NCBI GenBank assembly: GCA_027451425.1
Contig: DAIDJH010000006.1
Coordinates: forward strand, 1-16,753
Direction: 5' to 3'
Length of the DNA: 16,753 nucleotides
Source of the DNA: Bdellovibrionales bacterium
GTDB lineage: Bacteria; Bdellovibrionota; Bdellovibrionia; Bdellovibrionales; UBA1609
Both the position numbers and the translations under genes were made by a program. Of this stretch, positions 1-9,489 are shown in pieces. A model generated the notes under the pieces. It was not told the DNA's origin, did no database searches, and worked only from the letters and a program-made list of their open reading frames with translations. Each line of letters starts with the position of its first letter. Position 1 is the first letter of the stretch.

Positions 1-22
1 TTCCGTCGAATTTTTGGCTGAT

Positions 23-559
23 TTACCAGCGAAATGTACGAATAATTTGATCACAAGATTTTACGGTTTGGTTAAAGTCCTGAATTTTGTCGCGACATGT
101 GAGGGTGATGGCATCTTCTCCGCGCACGAAAAGCACTTGTCGCAACTGCTTGGAGCTTTCATGGCTCACAAGGTCGATCACATAGGCGCTTTGTCCGGCG
201 ACACTCACTTTTTTTGCATCTAGAATTTCAAAACCAAATCGCGGGTAATCGTGTAGCCATTTTTTTGCGTACTCGGGGGCATCGATGCGGCCGTGAATTT
301 TATCAGCCCGCACGGTGAGGAGCGCTTCGGAGCCGGTTCCTTCAGGAGCCCTATAAATTGTTTCGATAAATCGATTGTTTTTCGGTTTTGGCGCGAGCTC
401 CCAACCTGTGGGGCCGGCGTTCATGCTGAACCCGAGCGCAGAATGAAAAAGCCCGTTTTGACCTGAAATAAAAAGCGAAGTTGAAGTGAGCGGCATCGGA
501 GCGGCCAGCGCGGCCTGCGAAAATGTCAACGCGAACAGTATGACGAAAACAGATCTCAT
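23..559 (-). CDS. Small secreted protein, possibly PsbP/DcrB-like fold
   Basis: A 178-residue protein of unknown function. The frame stays open upstream, but the start is placed at the ATG that overlaps the stop of the preceding lipoprotein gene (ATGA quartet, 556-559), because a good signal peptide begins exactly there: Arg2, a hydrophobic run to about residue 17, then an ALA-A cleavage site near residue 20. The mature part alternates beta and alpha segments and ends with a stretch in which 'GQSAYVIDL', a paired 'RQVLFVRGEDAITLTC' strand and a final 'F...C.QIIRTFRW' helix resemble the layout of PsbP/DcrB-type periplasmic domains. That resemblance is my reading and is weak. Two cysteines near the C terminus, about 17 residues apart, could form a disulfide. 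No Shine-Dalgarno is visible before the ATG, so translation is probably coupled to the lipoprotein. It is the last gene of the minus-strand mutY operon visible here. Confidence 0.72.
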   Translation of the reverse strand: MRSVFVILFALTFSQAALAAPMPLTSTSLFISGQNGLFHSALGFSMNAGPTGWELAPKPKNNRFIETIYRAPEGTGSEALLTVRADKIHGRIDAPEYAKKWLHDYPRFGFEILDAKKVSVAGQSAYVIDLVSHESSKQLRQVLFVRGEDAITLTCRDKIQDFNQTVKSCDQIIRTFRW

Positions 560-1800
560 TTTGTCGATGGTACACTGGTCGTGGGTATGGCGCAAGGCGG
601 CTTCGGGCAGGTTGGTGGAGCTGCGGGCGTGGGTGTTATCACTGCCGGCGGCGTTGCCGTTGGCGCTGTTATTGGGCATGTGGGTTTTGTAATCAAGGTG
701 CGAGTGGCGTCATCCATCGCCCATTTGTAGATTTGCGGTGAACCGCTGACATCCGATGTAAAAACGATTTCGCTGAGATCAGGAGAAAGCTCGGCTTGCC
801 ACATGCGAAACGGTTTGGCGACACTATCGTTCTGGCTGAGTTGTCGCGCGCATGATCCATCGGGCTTGATTGCATATAGATCATATTCGGAGGGGTTGTT
901 CCGGTTGGATGAAAAAAGAATTTCGTCGCCAGCGGGGCTCCACGATGGAGTCCAATACACGGCATCGCCGCCAATCAATTTGTGCGCATCCGAGCCGTTG
1001 GCTTTTGCCAGCCAAATTTCTGAATTTTGCACACTTGTCTCGTGAACCCAAACCACCAGTTTGCCGTCAGGGCTGTATTTCGGCCATTCATCAGCCAAAT
1101 TTGGTTTGGCCACGGCGGAGTTTGGCTCCCGAAAAAATTGTCGGGAGGCATGAGTTTTTAAATTCATGCGAAAGAGTTCAAGGTGACCGTCGTTCATGAT
1201 GGCAAACACAATTTCATTGGATTTCGGACTTGCGCTCACTTCGCCGTGAAACGCGTAGGCTTTTGTCAGGCGGCGAAATGTACTGCTGTTGATTTCGGTT
1301 TCATATAAATCCGTCGGGGGGAGTGGATCGCCCCAAAAATCTTTTGTCGAAGCGTCTACGCGTGCCGCAGCGTTCGCTAGCACAGACAAGCCTGAACCGC
1401 TATTTTTTTTAAAATTGGCAATCGCATCCGTCAGGTAGCGTGGGTTCTCTTTGATTTCGTCGGTACTGCTGGAGTAAATCACTTTTTTACCGCCGCGCGC
1501 GTACGTGCCGTCAAAAACTTCTCCATCCTGAAACGTCAAACGATGTTCGATGCTGGTGCTCAAATTGCGTTCGTACAGTTGCGGGTTTGAATGTGAAAGG
1601 CGGTTCGAGCTCACATAAAGTAACCGGTGGCCGCCGGGCGAAAACTGGGGGGTCCGGTTAATTCCAAATTGGCTCAAAAGTGAGTAAGGGCCAACTTTTT
1701 CCAGCACAACCGGCGCTGACGAATTGGGCTTTAGCGTCTTCGTAGATTGACAGGCGGAGACTGCGATGGTGAGCCCGCACGCAACAAGCGCTTTTTTCAC
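556..1800 (-). CDS. TolB-like beta-propeller lipoprotein (internal GTG start)
   Basis: A 414-residue product if translation starts at the GTG at 1800-1798. From there the protein begins with a textbook lipoprotein signal: two lysines, a hydrophobic core and the lipobox Val-Ser-Ala-Cys with Cys17 as the lipidation site. The mature part carries several PD40/TolB-type propeller blades of the 'SPDG..I.F.S...G...IY..' form at about residues 52-67, 100-112, 188-211, 241-276, 285-320 and 337-362. It ends in a Pro/Thr/Ala-rich tail (about 372-414) with three cysteines. Such proteins sit in the periplasm, anchored to a membrane, and usually bind partner proteins; no enzyme motif is visible. The frame is continuous with mutY upstream, with no stop between them and no clear Shine-Dalgarno before the GTG, so this start rests on the signal peptide. 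The stop overlaps the next gene's ATG by four bases. Confidence 0.7.
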   Translation of the reverse strand: MKKALVACGLTIAVSACQSTKTLKPNSSAPVVLEKVGPYSLLSQFGINRTPQFSPGGHRLLYVSSNRLSHSNPQLYERNLSTSIEHRLTFQDGEVFDGTYARGGKKVIYSSSTDEIKENPRYLTDAIANFKKNSGSGLSVLANAAARVDASTKDFWGDPLPPTDLYETEINSSTFRRLTKAYAFHGEVSASPKSNEIVFAIMNDGHLELFRMNLKTHASRQFFREPNSAVAKPNLADEWPKYSPDGKLVVWVHETSVQNSEIWLAKANGSDAHKLIGGDAVYWTPSWSPAGDEILFSSNRNNPSEYDLYAIKPDGSCARQLSQNDSVAKPFRMWQAELSPDLSEIVFTSDVSGSPQIYKWAMDDATRTLITKPTCPITAPTATPPAVITPTPAAPPTCPKPPCAIPTTSVPSTK

Positions 1801-2745
1801 CAATGAATATGGCGCGACCGATTTTATGTCTTGTAAGCGGACCCAGCGCTCGCTATTTCGCCTTTTTATACGTGAGGCGGCGTGGCGCTTGGTCACGTTC
1901 ACGAAAATATCGTGATGGGTAATGCTATGGCGAAAATTAAATTTTTTTGGAATATGATTGAGAAGGCGCGCCTTGCCGGGCAAAAGCCAATTGCCGCGCA
2001 AAAACGGCGCATAATCGTTTGTCATAAGCCGCACGCGATCTCCATTTGTTTCAACGACGGGGTGCCACTCCCAAAGTTCGCGCGCCCGCCGAGGTTTTTT
2101 AATTGGCAGTTGGTGCCAAGTTGAATTTTTTCGTCCCTCGCACTGACTGATGATTGGGCACATCAGGCATTTGGGGCTTTTGGGCACGCAAATTTGTGAA
2201 CCAAGCTCCATGAGCGCTTGATTGAGGATATGCGCCGGGTGGTTCTTCACAAACTGATCGACAATGCGCTGCAGTTCGGTGCGGACACGGGGGCGCCACC
2301 ATTCCCAATTTAAATTTAAAAATCGAGTCATTACGCGAATCACATTGCCGTCGAGAATGCCGACGGGTTCTGAAAATGCGATACTGCTTACGGCGCGCGC
2401 CGTATACGGGCCAAAACCCGGCAGCTGTAGCAGCTCTTGGTGAGATTTCGGAAAAGATTTTTTCTTTGCGAGTAGCTTGGCCGCACGATGAAGATTGTGC
2501 GCGCGAGAATAATAGCCAAGCCCTCCCCAGAGATCCAAAACTTCGGTTACGTCGGCCGAGGCCAGTCGTTTGATCGTCGGGAATTTCTTTAAAAAACGCT
2601 CGTAATAGGGGATAACGGCCGTGCTTGTCGTTTGTTGGAGCATTGTTTCAGAAATCCAGATGCGATACGGGTCGCGGTTTTTTCGCCACGGCAGATCGCG
2701 TTTTTGATCGAGGTACCAGTCTAGGAGAAGCTGCTGTGTATTCAT
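556..2745 (-). CDS. mutY: A/G-specific adenine glycosylase MutY, frame reads on into lipoprotein
   Basis: Residues 1 to about 320 are MutY, which removes adenine mispaired with 8-oxoguanine in base excision repair. Visible hallmarks are the catalytic Glu33 in 'WISETMLQQT', the helix-hairpin-helix 'LPGFGPYTA' (109-117) with Tyr114, the catalytic Asp132 in 'ILDGNV', and a complete 4Fe-4S loop Cys186-X6-Cys193-X2-Cys196-X5-Cys202. A C-terminal NUDIX-like 8-oxoG recognition domain spans about 225-320, with a family-typical ending 'RWVRLQDIKSVAPYSLVKKAL'. MutY proteins normally end about here, near 320-350 residues. Instead the frame continues without a stop to residue 729, through a lipoprotein signal peptide and a beta-propeller domain (listed separately). 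One 729-residue product would place a cytoplasmic DNA repair enzyme and an exported domain in one chain, so I think two products are made or a small indel has removed the mutY stop. The MutY assignment is secure; the 3' boundary is not. Confidence 0.88.
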   Translation of the reverse strand: MNTQQLLLDWYLDQKRDLPWRKNRDPYRIWISETMLQQTTSTAVIPYYERFLKKFPTIKRLASADVTEVLDLWGGLGYYSRAHNLHRAAKLLAKKKSFPKSHQELLQLPGFGPYTARAVSSIAFSEPVGILDGNVIRVMTRFLNLNWEWWRPRVRTELQRIVDQFVKNHPAHILNQALMELGSQICVPKSPKCLMCPIISQCEGRKNSTWHQLPIKKPRRARELWEWHPVVETNGDRVRLMTNDYAPFLRGNWLLPGKARLLNHIPKKFNFRHSITHHDIFVNVTKRHAASRIKRRNSERWVRLQDIKSVAPYSLVKKALVACGLTIAVSACQSTKTLKPNSSAPVVLEKVGPYSLLSQFGINRTPQFSPGGHRLLYVSSNRLSHSNPQLYERNLSTSIEHRLTFQDGEVFDGTYARGGKKVIYSSSTDEIKENPRYLTDAIANFKKNSGSGLSVLANAAARVDASTKDFWGDPLPPTDLYETEINSSTFRRLTKAYAFHGEVSASPKSNEIVFAIMNDGHLELFRMNLKTHASRQFFREPNSAVAKPNLADEWPKYSPDGKLVVWVHETSVQNSEIWLAKANGSDAHKLIGGDAVYWTPSWSPAGDEILFSSNRNNPSEYDLYAIKPDGSCARQLSQNDSVAKPFRMWQAELSPDLSEIVFTSDVSGSPQIYKWAMDDATRTLITKPTCPITAPTATPPAVITPTPAAPPTCPKPPCAIPTTSVPSTK

Positions 2746-2785
2746 CGCTTGCTGATTCGCGCGACAGGGCCTAATTTAAATTCTG

Positions 2786-3304
2786 ATGAAAGCGGAATCG
2801 TGGCGCTCGGTCAAGGTATTAATGATTACGATCACCTGCGTGGTCAGCGGCGCGCATTCGTATGCGGCAACATGCCCCCGCAAATGGTTGAACAGTAAGG
2901 ATTGCCGGTTTCGCGACAAGTCCTTTCACGTACAGGTTTGGCAAGACAAAATATCGGCGAATGATGTGCGAAATCGCGACATGGTGACCCTGCCCTATGT
3001 GGGCAAACAAGTGGAGTGGCGGCAAGTTCGTTTGCGAAAAATCGCCGCGCGCCGGTTTATTGAGATTGAGCTGTGGTCAGCGCCCGATGCCCAGACTGGG
3101 ATTCAGGCTAAAAAATGGCTTTTTTACGAATGGCGAAGCGGCCGGTTAAGAAAAGAACTCGACGTGTCGTTGCAGAAGAGAAAGCAATTGGCGGATGGCC
3201 AGTATCTTTACGATCCCGCGCTCAAACGGAGCCTGGAGCTAGATAAAACAAAAATAATTTGGCGCTGTGGGCAGCAAGCTGGGGTTTTGGAGGCTAAAAA
3301 ATGA
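2786..3304 (+). CDS. Secreted protein of unknown function, coupled to agmatinase
   Basis: A 172-residue protein that I do not recognise. The N terminus looks like a signal peptide: basic residues at 2, 7 and 10, a hydrophobic stretch about 11-20, and a likely cut near 'HSYA-A' (residue 27). The mature protein is rich in Lys, Arg and Trp. It has cysteines at 30, 40 and 161 and a middle section (about 65-135) of alternating strands such as 'VRLRKIAARRFIEIELW' and 'KKWLFYEWRSGRLRKEL'. The stop overlaps the agmatinase ATG (ATGA, 3301-3304), so the two are probably translated from one message. The start could instead be the ATG at 2822, which has a better Shine-Dalgarno (AAGG at 2813-2816), but that form loses the positive residues of the signal peptide. 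The divergent mutY gene begins only 40 bases upstream. Confidence 0.7.
   Translation: MKAESWRSVKVLMITITCVVSGAHSYAATCPRKWLNSKDCRFRDKSFHVQVWQDKISANDVRNRDMVTLPYVGKQVEWRQVRLRKIAARRFIEIELWSAPDAQTGIQAKKWLFYEWRSGRLRKELDVSLQKRKQLADGQYLYDPALKRSLELDKTKIIWRCGQQAGVLEAKK
3289..3293 (+). promoter_or_regulatory. Shine-Dalgarno of the agmatinase gene
   Basis: GGAGG seven bases before the ATG at 3301, lying inside the 3' end of the preceding secreted-protein gene. It supports that ATG and a coupled operon arrangement. Confidence 0.7.
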
Positions 3305-4228
3305 AGGACGAAAAAATTCAGTACGAACCGATTAGCGGGCGTGAGTTCCCCCGGTTTTCGGCGATCAAAACATTTTTTAGATTGCCACATGTCTCGGTGG
3401 ACGCGGATTACGACGTGGGACTGGTCGGCGTACCGTATGACGGGGGCGCGAGCTACCGTAGCGGCGCGCGATTCGCCCCTGCACACGTTCGGCAAGCGAC
3501 ATCGCTTGGGCGAGGCTACAATTGGGCGAGAGGCGGGCACCTATGGTCAAAATTGCGGTTTGCCGATATAGGCGATTGTCCCACGGTTCCCGTCGATCAA
3601 AAAATGACCTACGCGCGCATCGAAAAATTTTTCGATCAGCTCATGAAACTTGATAAGCGCTTCATCGCTGTCGGCGGAGATCACTCGACAACATTGCCGA
3701 TTTTACGGGCGCTTCATAAACAGTATGGAGTTTTGTCGATTGTCCATTTCGACGCTCATTTAGATACGTACCCGGCGGCGTGGGATTGCGAGTATCACCA
3801 TGGTACTTTTATGCGCCATGCGCTAGAAGAAAAATTAGTTGATCCGAAATACGTATTTCAAGTTGGCCTTCGCGGCCCGCTTGTCAGTGAAGACGACCTG
3901 GCTGTTTCGCGAAAATACAAAATTCGCTCCACCACGATCGATGATGTTCGGGTGGAGGGGCTTGAGAAATTTATCGAACGGCTGCCGAAATTTGACGACG
4001 CGAAATGTCCGCCGACTTACATCACATTTGACATCGATTGTTTGGATCCAGCCTACGCTCCTGGTACGGGTACGCCGGTACCGGGTGGCCTTACGACCTA
4101 TGAAACGCAGCGAATTTTGCGGGCTTTGAAAATCCGCCGGTTGGTTGGTGCTGACATTGTTGAAGTTTCACCACCCTACGATCATGCCGACATCACGGCA
4201 CTTGCGGCAATGGATACGATGTTCGAAC

Positions 4229-6913
<2,685 letters not shown>

Positions 6914-6916
6914 AAT

Positions 6917-8200
6917 TTATTTAGCTTTTTTGAATAAACCAAACGGGTCAAACGATGGCTTCTTTTCATCGTTTTTCTTTTGCTTCAATTTTATTGATTT
7001 GTCATTAGGTAACCGGCGGCCGCCGCTTGTGCTCTCAACATCCATAACCGAAAGGTCTTGCCAGGCCTGTTCAGCCTTGCGGCCGAAATAGTTGGGATCC
7101 CCCCATTTTTTGCCGTCAAGATGTGAAACACCATTGTAGCGGACGGCAAAGTTCTCCGGTTGACTCGAAGCTTTCAGCGCCTCTTCGTATGAGATCATGT
7201 CTTTGGCGATGAGCTCCATAAGGCACTGATCGAATGTGCACATTCCCCATACGGTTTGGCTCTCTTCCATTGCGGCGCGGATTTCTGATAAGCCTTCAGG
7301 GCGTGCGATCAGCTCCGAAATTCGCGCGTTGTTGATCATAACCTCAACGGCGGGCACGTAACCTTTGCCGTCTTTTCGCGCGCACAACCGCTGGCACACA
7401 ATCGCCGACAAAGTCGAAGCGAGCTGCATTCGCACTTGCAATTGCTGGTGAGGTTCAAAGGCGGCAAGAACCCGATTGATCGTTTCTTGCGCGTCGAGTG
7501 TATGGAGCGTGGAGAGCACCAAATGCCCTGTTTCGGCGGCAAGAAGCGCGATCTCGATGGTTTCGCGGTCGCGCATTTCACCGATCAAAATCACATCAGG
7601 GTCTTGGCGGAGCGCGGATCGCAAACTTTGCGCGAAACTGAGCGTATCGTTACCTAGTTCGCGTTGCGTGATGATGCTTTTTCGGTCTTTGATCAAAAAC
7701 TCAGTAGGGTCCTCGATCATTAAAATGTGTTTACTGTAGTTGCGGTTGATGTGATCAACTATCGCGGCGAGCGTCGAGCTTTTACCAGACCCCGTCGCGC
7801 CAGTTACGAGCACAAGACCGCGATCGCGCTGCGCGATTTTAAGCATTATTTCAGGCAAATTGAGTTGCTCGAAATTCAAAACTTGGTCGGGGATGTTACG
7901 GATCACGAGCCGCACCGAGCCACGTTGAAAAAGCGCGTTGATGCGAAAGCGGCCCACGCCTGAAAGCCCATAAGACAAATCGATGTCTTTTTTCTCCAAA
8001 AAAATCCGTTTTTGCTGGTCGTCCATCAGTTGAAAGGCCATGGCTTCAATTTCTTGACCGGATAGCGCGGGGAGTGAAGATGAGAGCGGTCGCAAGTTCC
8101 CATGTTTTCGAATGACGGGGATAATGCCGGCTTTTAAATGGACGTCGCTTGCGCCCTTTTGCGTAGCAAGCCGCAAGATATCGTCAAGAGTGATGCTCAT
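6917..8200 (-). CDS. pilT: Type IV pilus retraction ATPase, PilT/PilU family
   Basis: A 427-residue hexameric secretion-type ATPase that powers pilus retraction (twitching) at the cytoplasmic base of the type IV pilus. The N-terminal PAS-like domain starts with the family motif 'KGASDVHLKAG'. The RecA-like domain has Walker A 'GATGSGKS' (134-141), the Asp box 'IEDPTEF' (162-168), Walker B 'DVILIGEMRD' (202-211) and the His box 'TGHLVLSTLHT' (224-234). The segment 'MEESQTVWGMCTFDQCLMEL' and the lack of a clear 'AIRNLIRE' motif make PilU at least as likely as PilT proper, so the symbol is provisional. It is longer than usual (about 345-380) because of a roughly 65-residue Lys-rich C-terminal tail ending in 'FDPFGLFKKAK'. 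alaS follows after 3 bases. The promoter must lie in the short divergent gap shared with pgpA, which contains a nested dyad. Confidence 0.9.
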   Translation of the reverse strand: MSITLDDILRLATQKGASDVHLKAGIIPVIRKHGNLRPLSSSLPALSGQEIEAMAFQLMDDQQKRIFLEKKDIDLSYGLSGVGRFRINALFQRGSVRLVIRNIPDQVLNFEQLNLPEIMLKIAQRDRGLVLVTGATGSGKSSTLAAIVDHINRNYSKHILMIEDPTEFLIKDRKSIITQRELGNDTLSFAQSLRSALRQDPDVILIGEMRDRETIEIALLAAETGHLVLSTLHTLDAQETINRVLAAFEPHQQLQVRMQLASTLSAIVCQRLCARKDGKGYVPAVEVMINNARISELIARPEGLSEIRAAMEESQTVWGMCTFDQCLMELIAKDMISYEEALKASSQPENFAVRYNGVSHLDGKKWGDPNYFGRKAEQAWQDLSVMDVESTSGGRRLPNDKSIKLKQKKNDEKKPSFDPFGLFKKAK

Positions 8201-8226
8201 ATTTCAAGCTATCGGAATTTATGAGC

Positions 8227-8278
8227 CATTAGTTGACAACCTCGATGTTCGTCGAGTTGACTGGCCCTACAACTAATG
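8227..8278. repeat. Nested inverted repeat in the pilT/pgpA divergent gap
   Basis: A perfect 8-base inverted repeat, CATTAGTT (8227-8234) and AACTAATG (8271-8278), encloses a second perfect dyad, CTCGA (8241-8245) and TCGAG (8252-8256), around a 6-base loop. The inner stem can extend by three pairs, CAA (8237-8239) with TTG (8257-8259), if C8240 is bulged. The hexamer GTTGAC also occurs twice as a direct repeat (8232-8237 and 8256-8261). It sits between the pilT/U start and the preferred pgpA start. It could be an operator for both promoters or a 5' leader hairpin; function is unknown. Confidence 0.5.
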
Positions 8279-8292
8279 AAAGTTTTCAGCAC

Positions 8293-8781
8293 ATGAACTC
8301 GCGGCGAATCAACGAACTCCTGGTTACGTATTTTTATTTTGGCCGCGCGCCAATGATGCCGGGCACAGTCGGCACGGTCGGTGCCATCCCGCTCGTTTTT
8401 ATATTTTCGTTATTTGGGCTGTACGGCTACATGATGGCGGTTTTCGCATTGGCGATCATTGGCATTTGGGCGGCGGATCAGTACGAACAAATGATTCAGG
8501 ACCACGACCCAAAAGAGATCGTGATCGATGAGGTTGTTGGATTTCTGGTTACGATGTTTTGGCTCCCGCTCACGTGGCAATCGTTCGCGGCGGGGTTTGT
8601 GCTGTTTCGTGTACTCGATATTTTAAAACCATTCCCAATAAATATGATTGATAAGCGAGCCAAGGGCGGGTTTGGTACGATGGCTGACGATCTTGTGGCG
8701 GGGGTTATTGCTAATCTCATCCTTCAATTTGTTTACACGCAAACTCATTGGCTGGGAGCGCAATGGGCGATTCCAAAATAA
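8293..8781 (+). CDS. pgpA: Phosphatidylglycerophosphatase A
   Basis: A 162-residue membrane phosphatase that removes phosphate from phosphatidylglycerophosphate to make phosphatidylglycerol. Family motifs are all visible: 'PGTVGT' (23-28), 'IDEVVGF' (78-84) with the acidic pair, 'FRVLDILKPFP' (105-115) and 'DDLVAG' (132-137), with hydrophobic membrane segments around 31-62, 83-108 and 133-147. The frame is open back to a TTG at 8233 and an ATG at 8245. I chose ATG 8293 because it gives the usual short N terminus before the PGT motif and leaves about 90 bases for the divergent promoters and the nested dyad; no strong Shine-Dalgarno distinguishes the options. The 3' end overlaps pncC by 19 bases, so the two are co-translated. 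Confidence 0.9.
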   Translation: MNSRRINELLVTYFYFGRAPMMPGTVGTVGAIPLVFIFSLFGLYGYMMAVFALAIIGIWAADQYEQMIQDHDPKEIVIDEVVGFLVTMFWLPLTWQSFAAGFVLFRVLDILKPFPINMIDKRAKGGFGTMADDLVAGVIANLILQFVYTQTHWLGAQWAIPK

Positions 8782-9284
8782 CGGGCGCTAGCTACGACGC
8801 GTTTTTTTCGTCCATTCGGCCGCTTCTTGAGAGCGTAAAAGCGCGTTTTGACAAACGCAAAGAGACGCTTGCTTATGCTGAAAGTTGCACGGGTGGATTG
8901 CTGTCAGCGGTGACCGCGAGTTTGCCAGGAGCTTCAAGTTTTTATTTGGGCGGAGTTGTTTCTTACCACGGCAGCGTAAAGAATAAAATTTTGCAAGTGC
9001 CGATCCCGCTCATTCGTTCTTTCGGTGAAGTGAGCATGCCTGTTGCACAAGCGATGGCAAAAGGTGCGCGAGAGGCCGTCGGTGCGGACTGGGCGATTGC
9101 CATCACGGGCATTGCGGGTCCAACCGGAGGAACCCCTGAAAAGCCGGTCGGCATGGTTTGCTTTGGCTTGGTTGGTCCGACCGTAGATGAGACAGTTACA
9201 AAGCACTTTCCGTCGGAATGGTCACGGGCGCGAATTCAACAAGCATCCGCGCAGTTTGCGTTAGAGATTTTGCTCAAATCCTGA
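8763..9284 (+). CDS. pncC: Nicotinamide-nucleotide amidohydrolase, CinA C-terminal family
   Basis: A 173-residue stand-alone CinA C-terminal domain. Family enzymes deamidate nicotinamide mononucleotide to nicotinic acid mononucleotide in pyridine nucleotide recycling. The signature 'AESCTGGLLSA' places the likely nucleophile at Ser41, followed by 'GGVVSYHGSVKNKIL' and the later conserved 'GIAGPTGGTPEKPVG'. The N-terminal molybdopterin-binding-like half of full-length CinA is absent, as in many PncC proteins. The ATG at 8763 is chosen over a TTG at 8748 because GGGAG (8754-8758) precedes it at proper spacing. It overlaps the end of pgpA, and recA lies 247 bases downstream. A cinA-type gene next to recA is a known arrangement in other bacteria; here a separate regulatory region intervenes, so co-transcription is uncertain. 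Confidence 0.92.
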   Translation: MGDSKITGASYDAFFSSIRPLLESVKARFDKRKETLAYAESCTGGLLSAVTASLPGASSFYLGGVVSYHGSVKNKILQVPIPLIRSFGEVSMPVAQAMAKGAREAVGADWAIAITGIAGPTGGTPEKPVGMVCFGLVGPTVDETVTKHFPSEWSRARIQQASAQFALEILLKS

Positions 9285-9365
9285 CAAAAGCGGAATTTAA
9301 CGCCATGCTCAGCCGCGTTTTACTGATCGGCGGGATCAAGGGTTCGTCAATAATTTCCAGATTAT

Positions 9366-9414
9366 CGGACTTTTCGGATCACTTCGGCCCAACGCGGACA
9401 GTTACGGACCGGAC
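9366..9414. repeat. Helically phased CGGAC repeats upstream of recA
   Basis: CGGAC or a near match begins at 9366, 9375 (CGGAT), 9385 (CGGCC), 9395 and 9405, with an extra CGGAC directly after it at 9410. The steps are 9, 10, 10, 10 and 5 bases, close to one helical turn, so the copies face one side of the DNA. The spacer bases are only loosely conserved. It lies in non-coding sequence between pncC and recA, about 50-120 bases upstream of a possible recA promoter. A cooperative regulator array is one reading; a degenerate tandem repeat is the other. Confidence 0.5.
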
Positions 9415-9460
9415 ACTTCGTCGCTTCAGTTTAAACAGTGAGCCGGCGGTGGCACACGCC

Positions 9461-9488
9461 TTGCTTTTTTGTTTGTTTCCGCTAAGGT
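9461..9488 (+). promoter_or_regulatory. Possible recA promoter
   Basis: TTGCTT (9461-9466) and TAAGGT (9483-9488) are separated by 16 bases and would place transcription start close to the 17-base dyad at 9490. Both boxes match a housekeeping consensus at only about half of the positions, so this is weak support. Confidence 0.25.
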
Positions 9489-9489
9489 T

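Noticed and set aside
803..1199. Plus-strand frames opposite the lipoprotein gene
   Set aside because: They are antisense to a well-supported propeller protein and carry no recognisable motif.
2103..2119. Palindrome TTGGCA-N5-TGCCAA
   Set aside because: It lies inside the MutY coding sequence between the iron-sulfur loop and the C-terminal domain, and the codons read as normal MutY; no reason to call it a site.
2773..2782. AATTTAAATT palindrome between mutY and the divergent secreted-protein gene
   Set aside because: Short, AT-only and repeated by chance inside mutY near 2309; it may contribute to a promoter but cannot be supported as an operator.
8233..8238. TTGACA as a -35 box for pgpA
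   Set aside because: No acceptable -10 box lies 16-18 bases downstream; it is also part of the nested inverted repeat.
9324..9338. TGATC-GGCGG-GATCA hairpin after pncC as a terminator
   Set aside because: The stem is only five pairs and no T-run follows, so termination is not supported.
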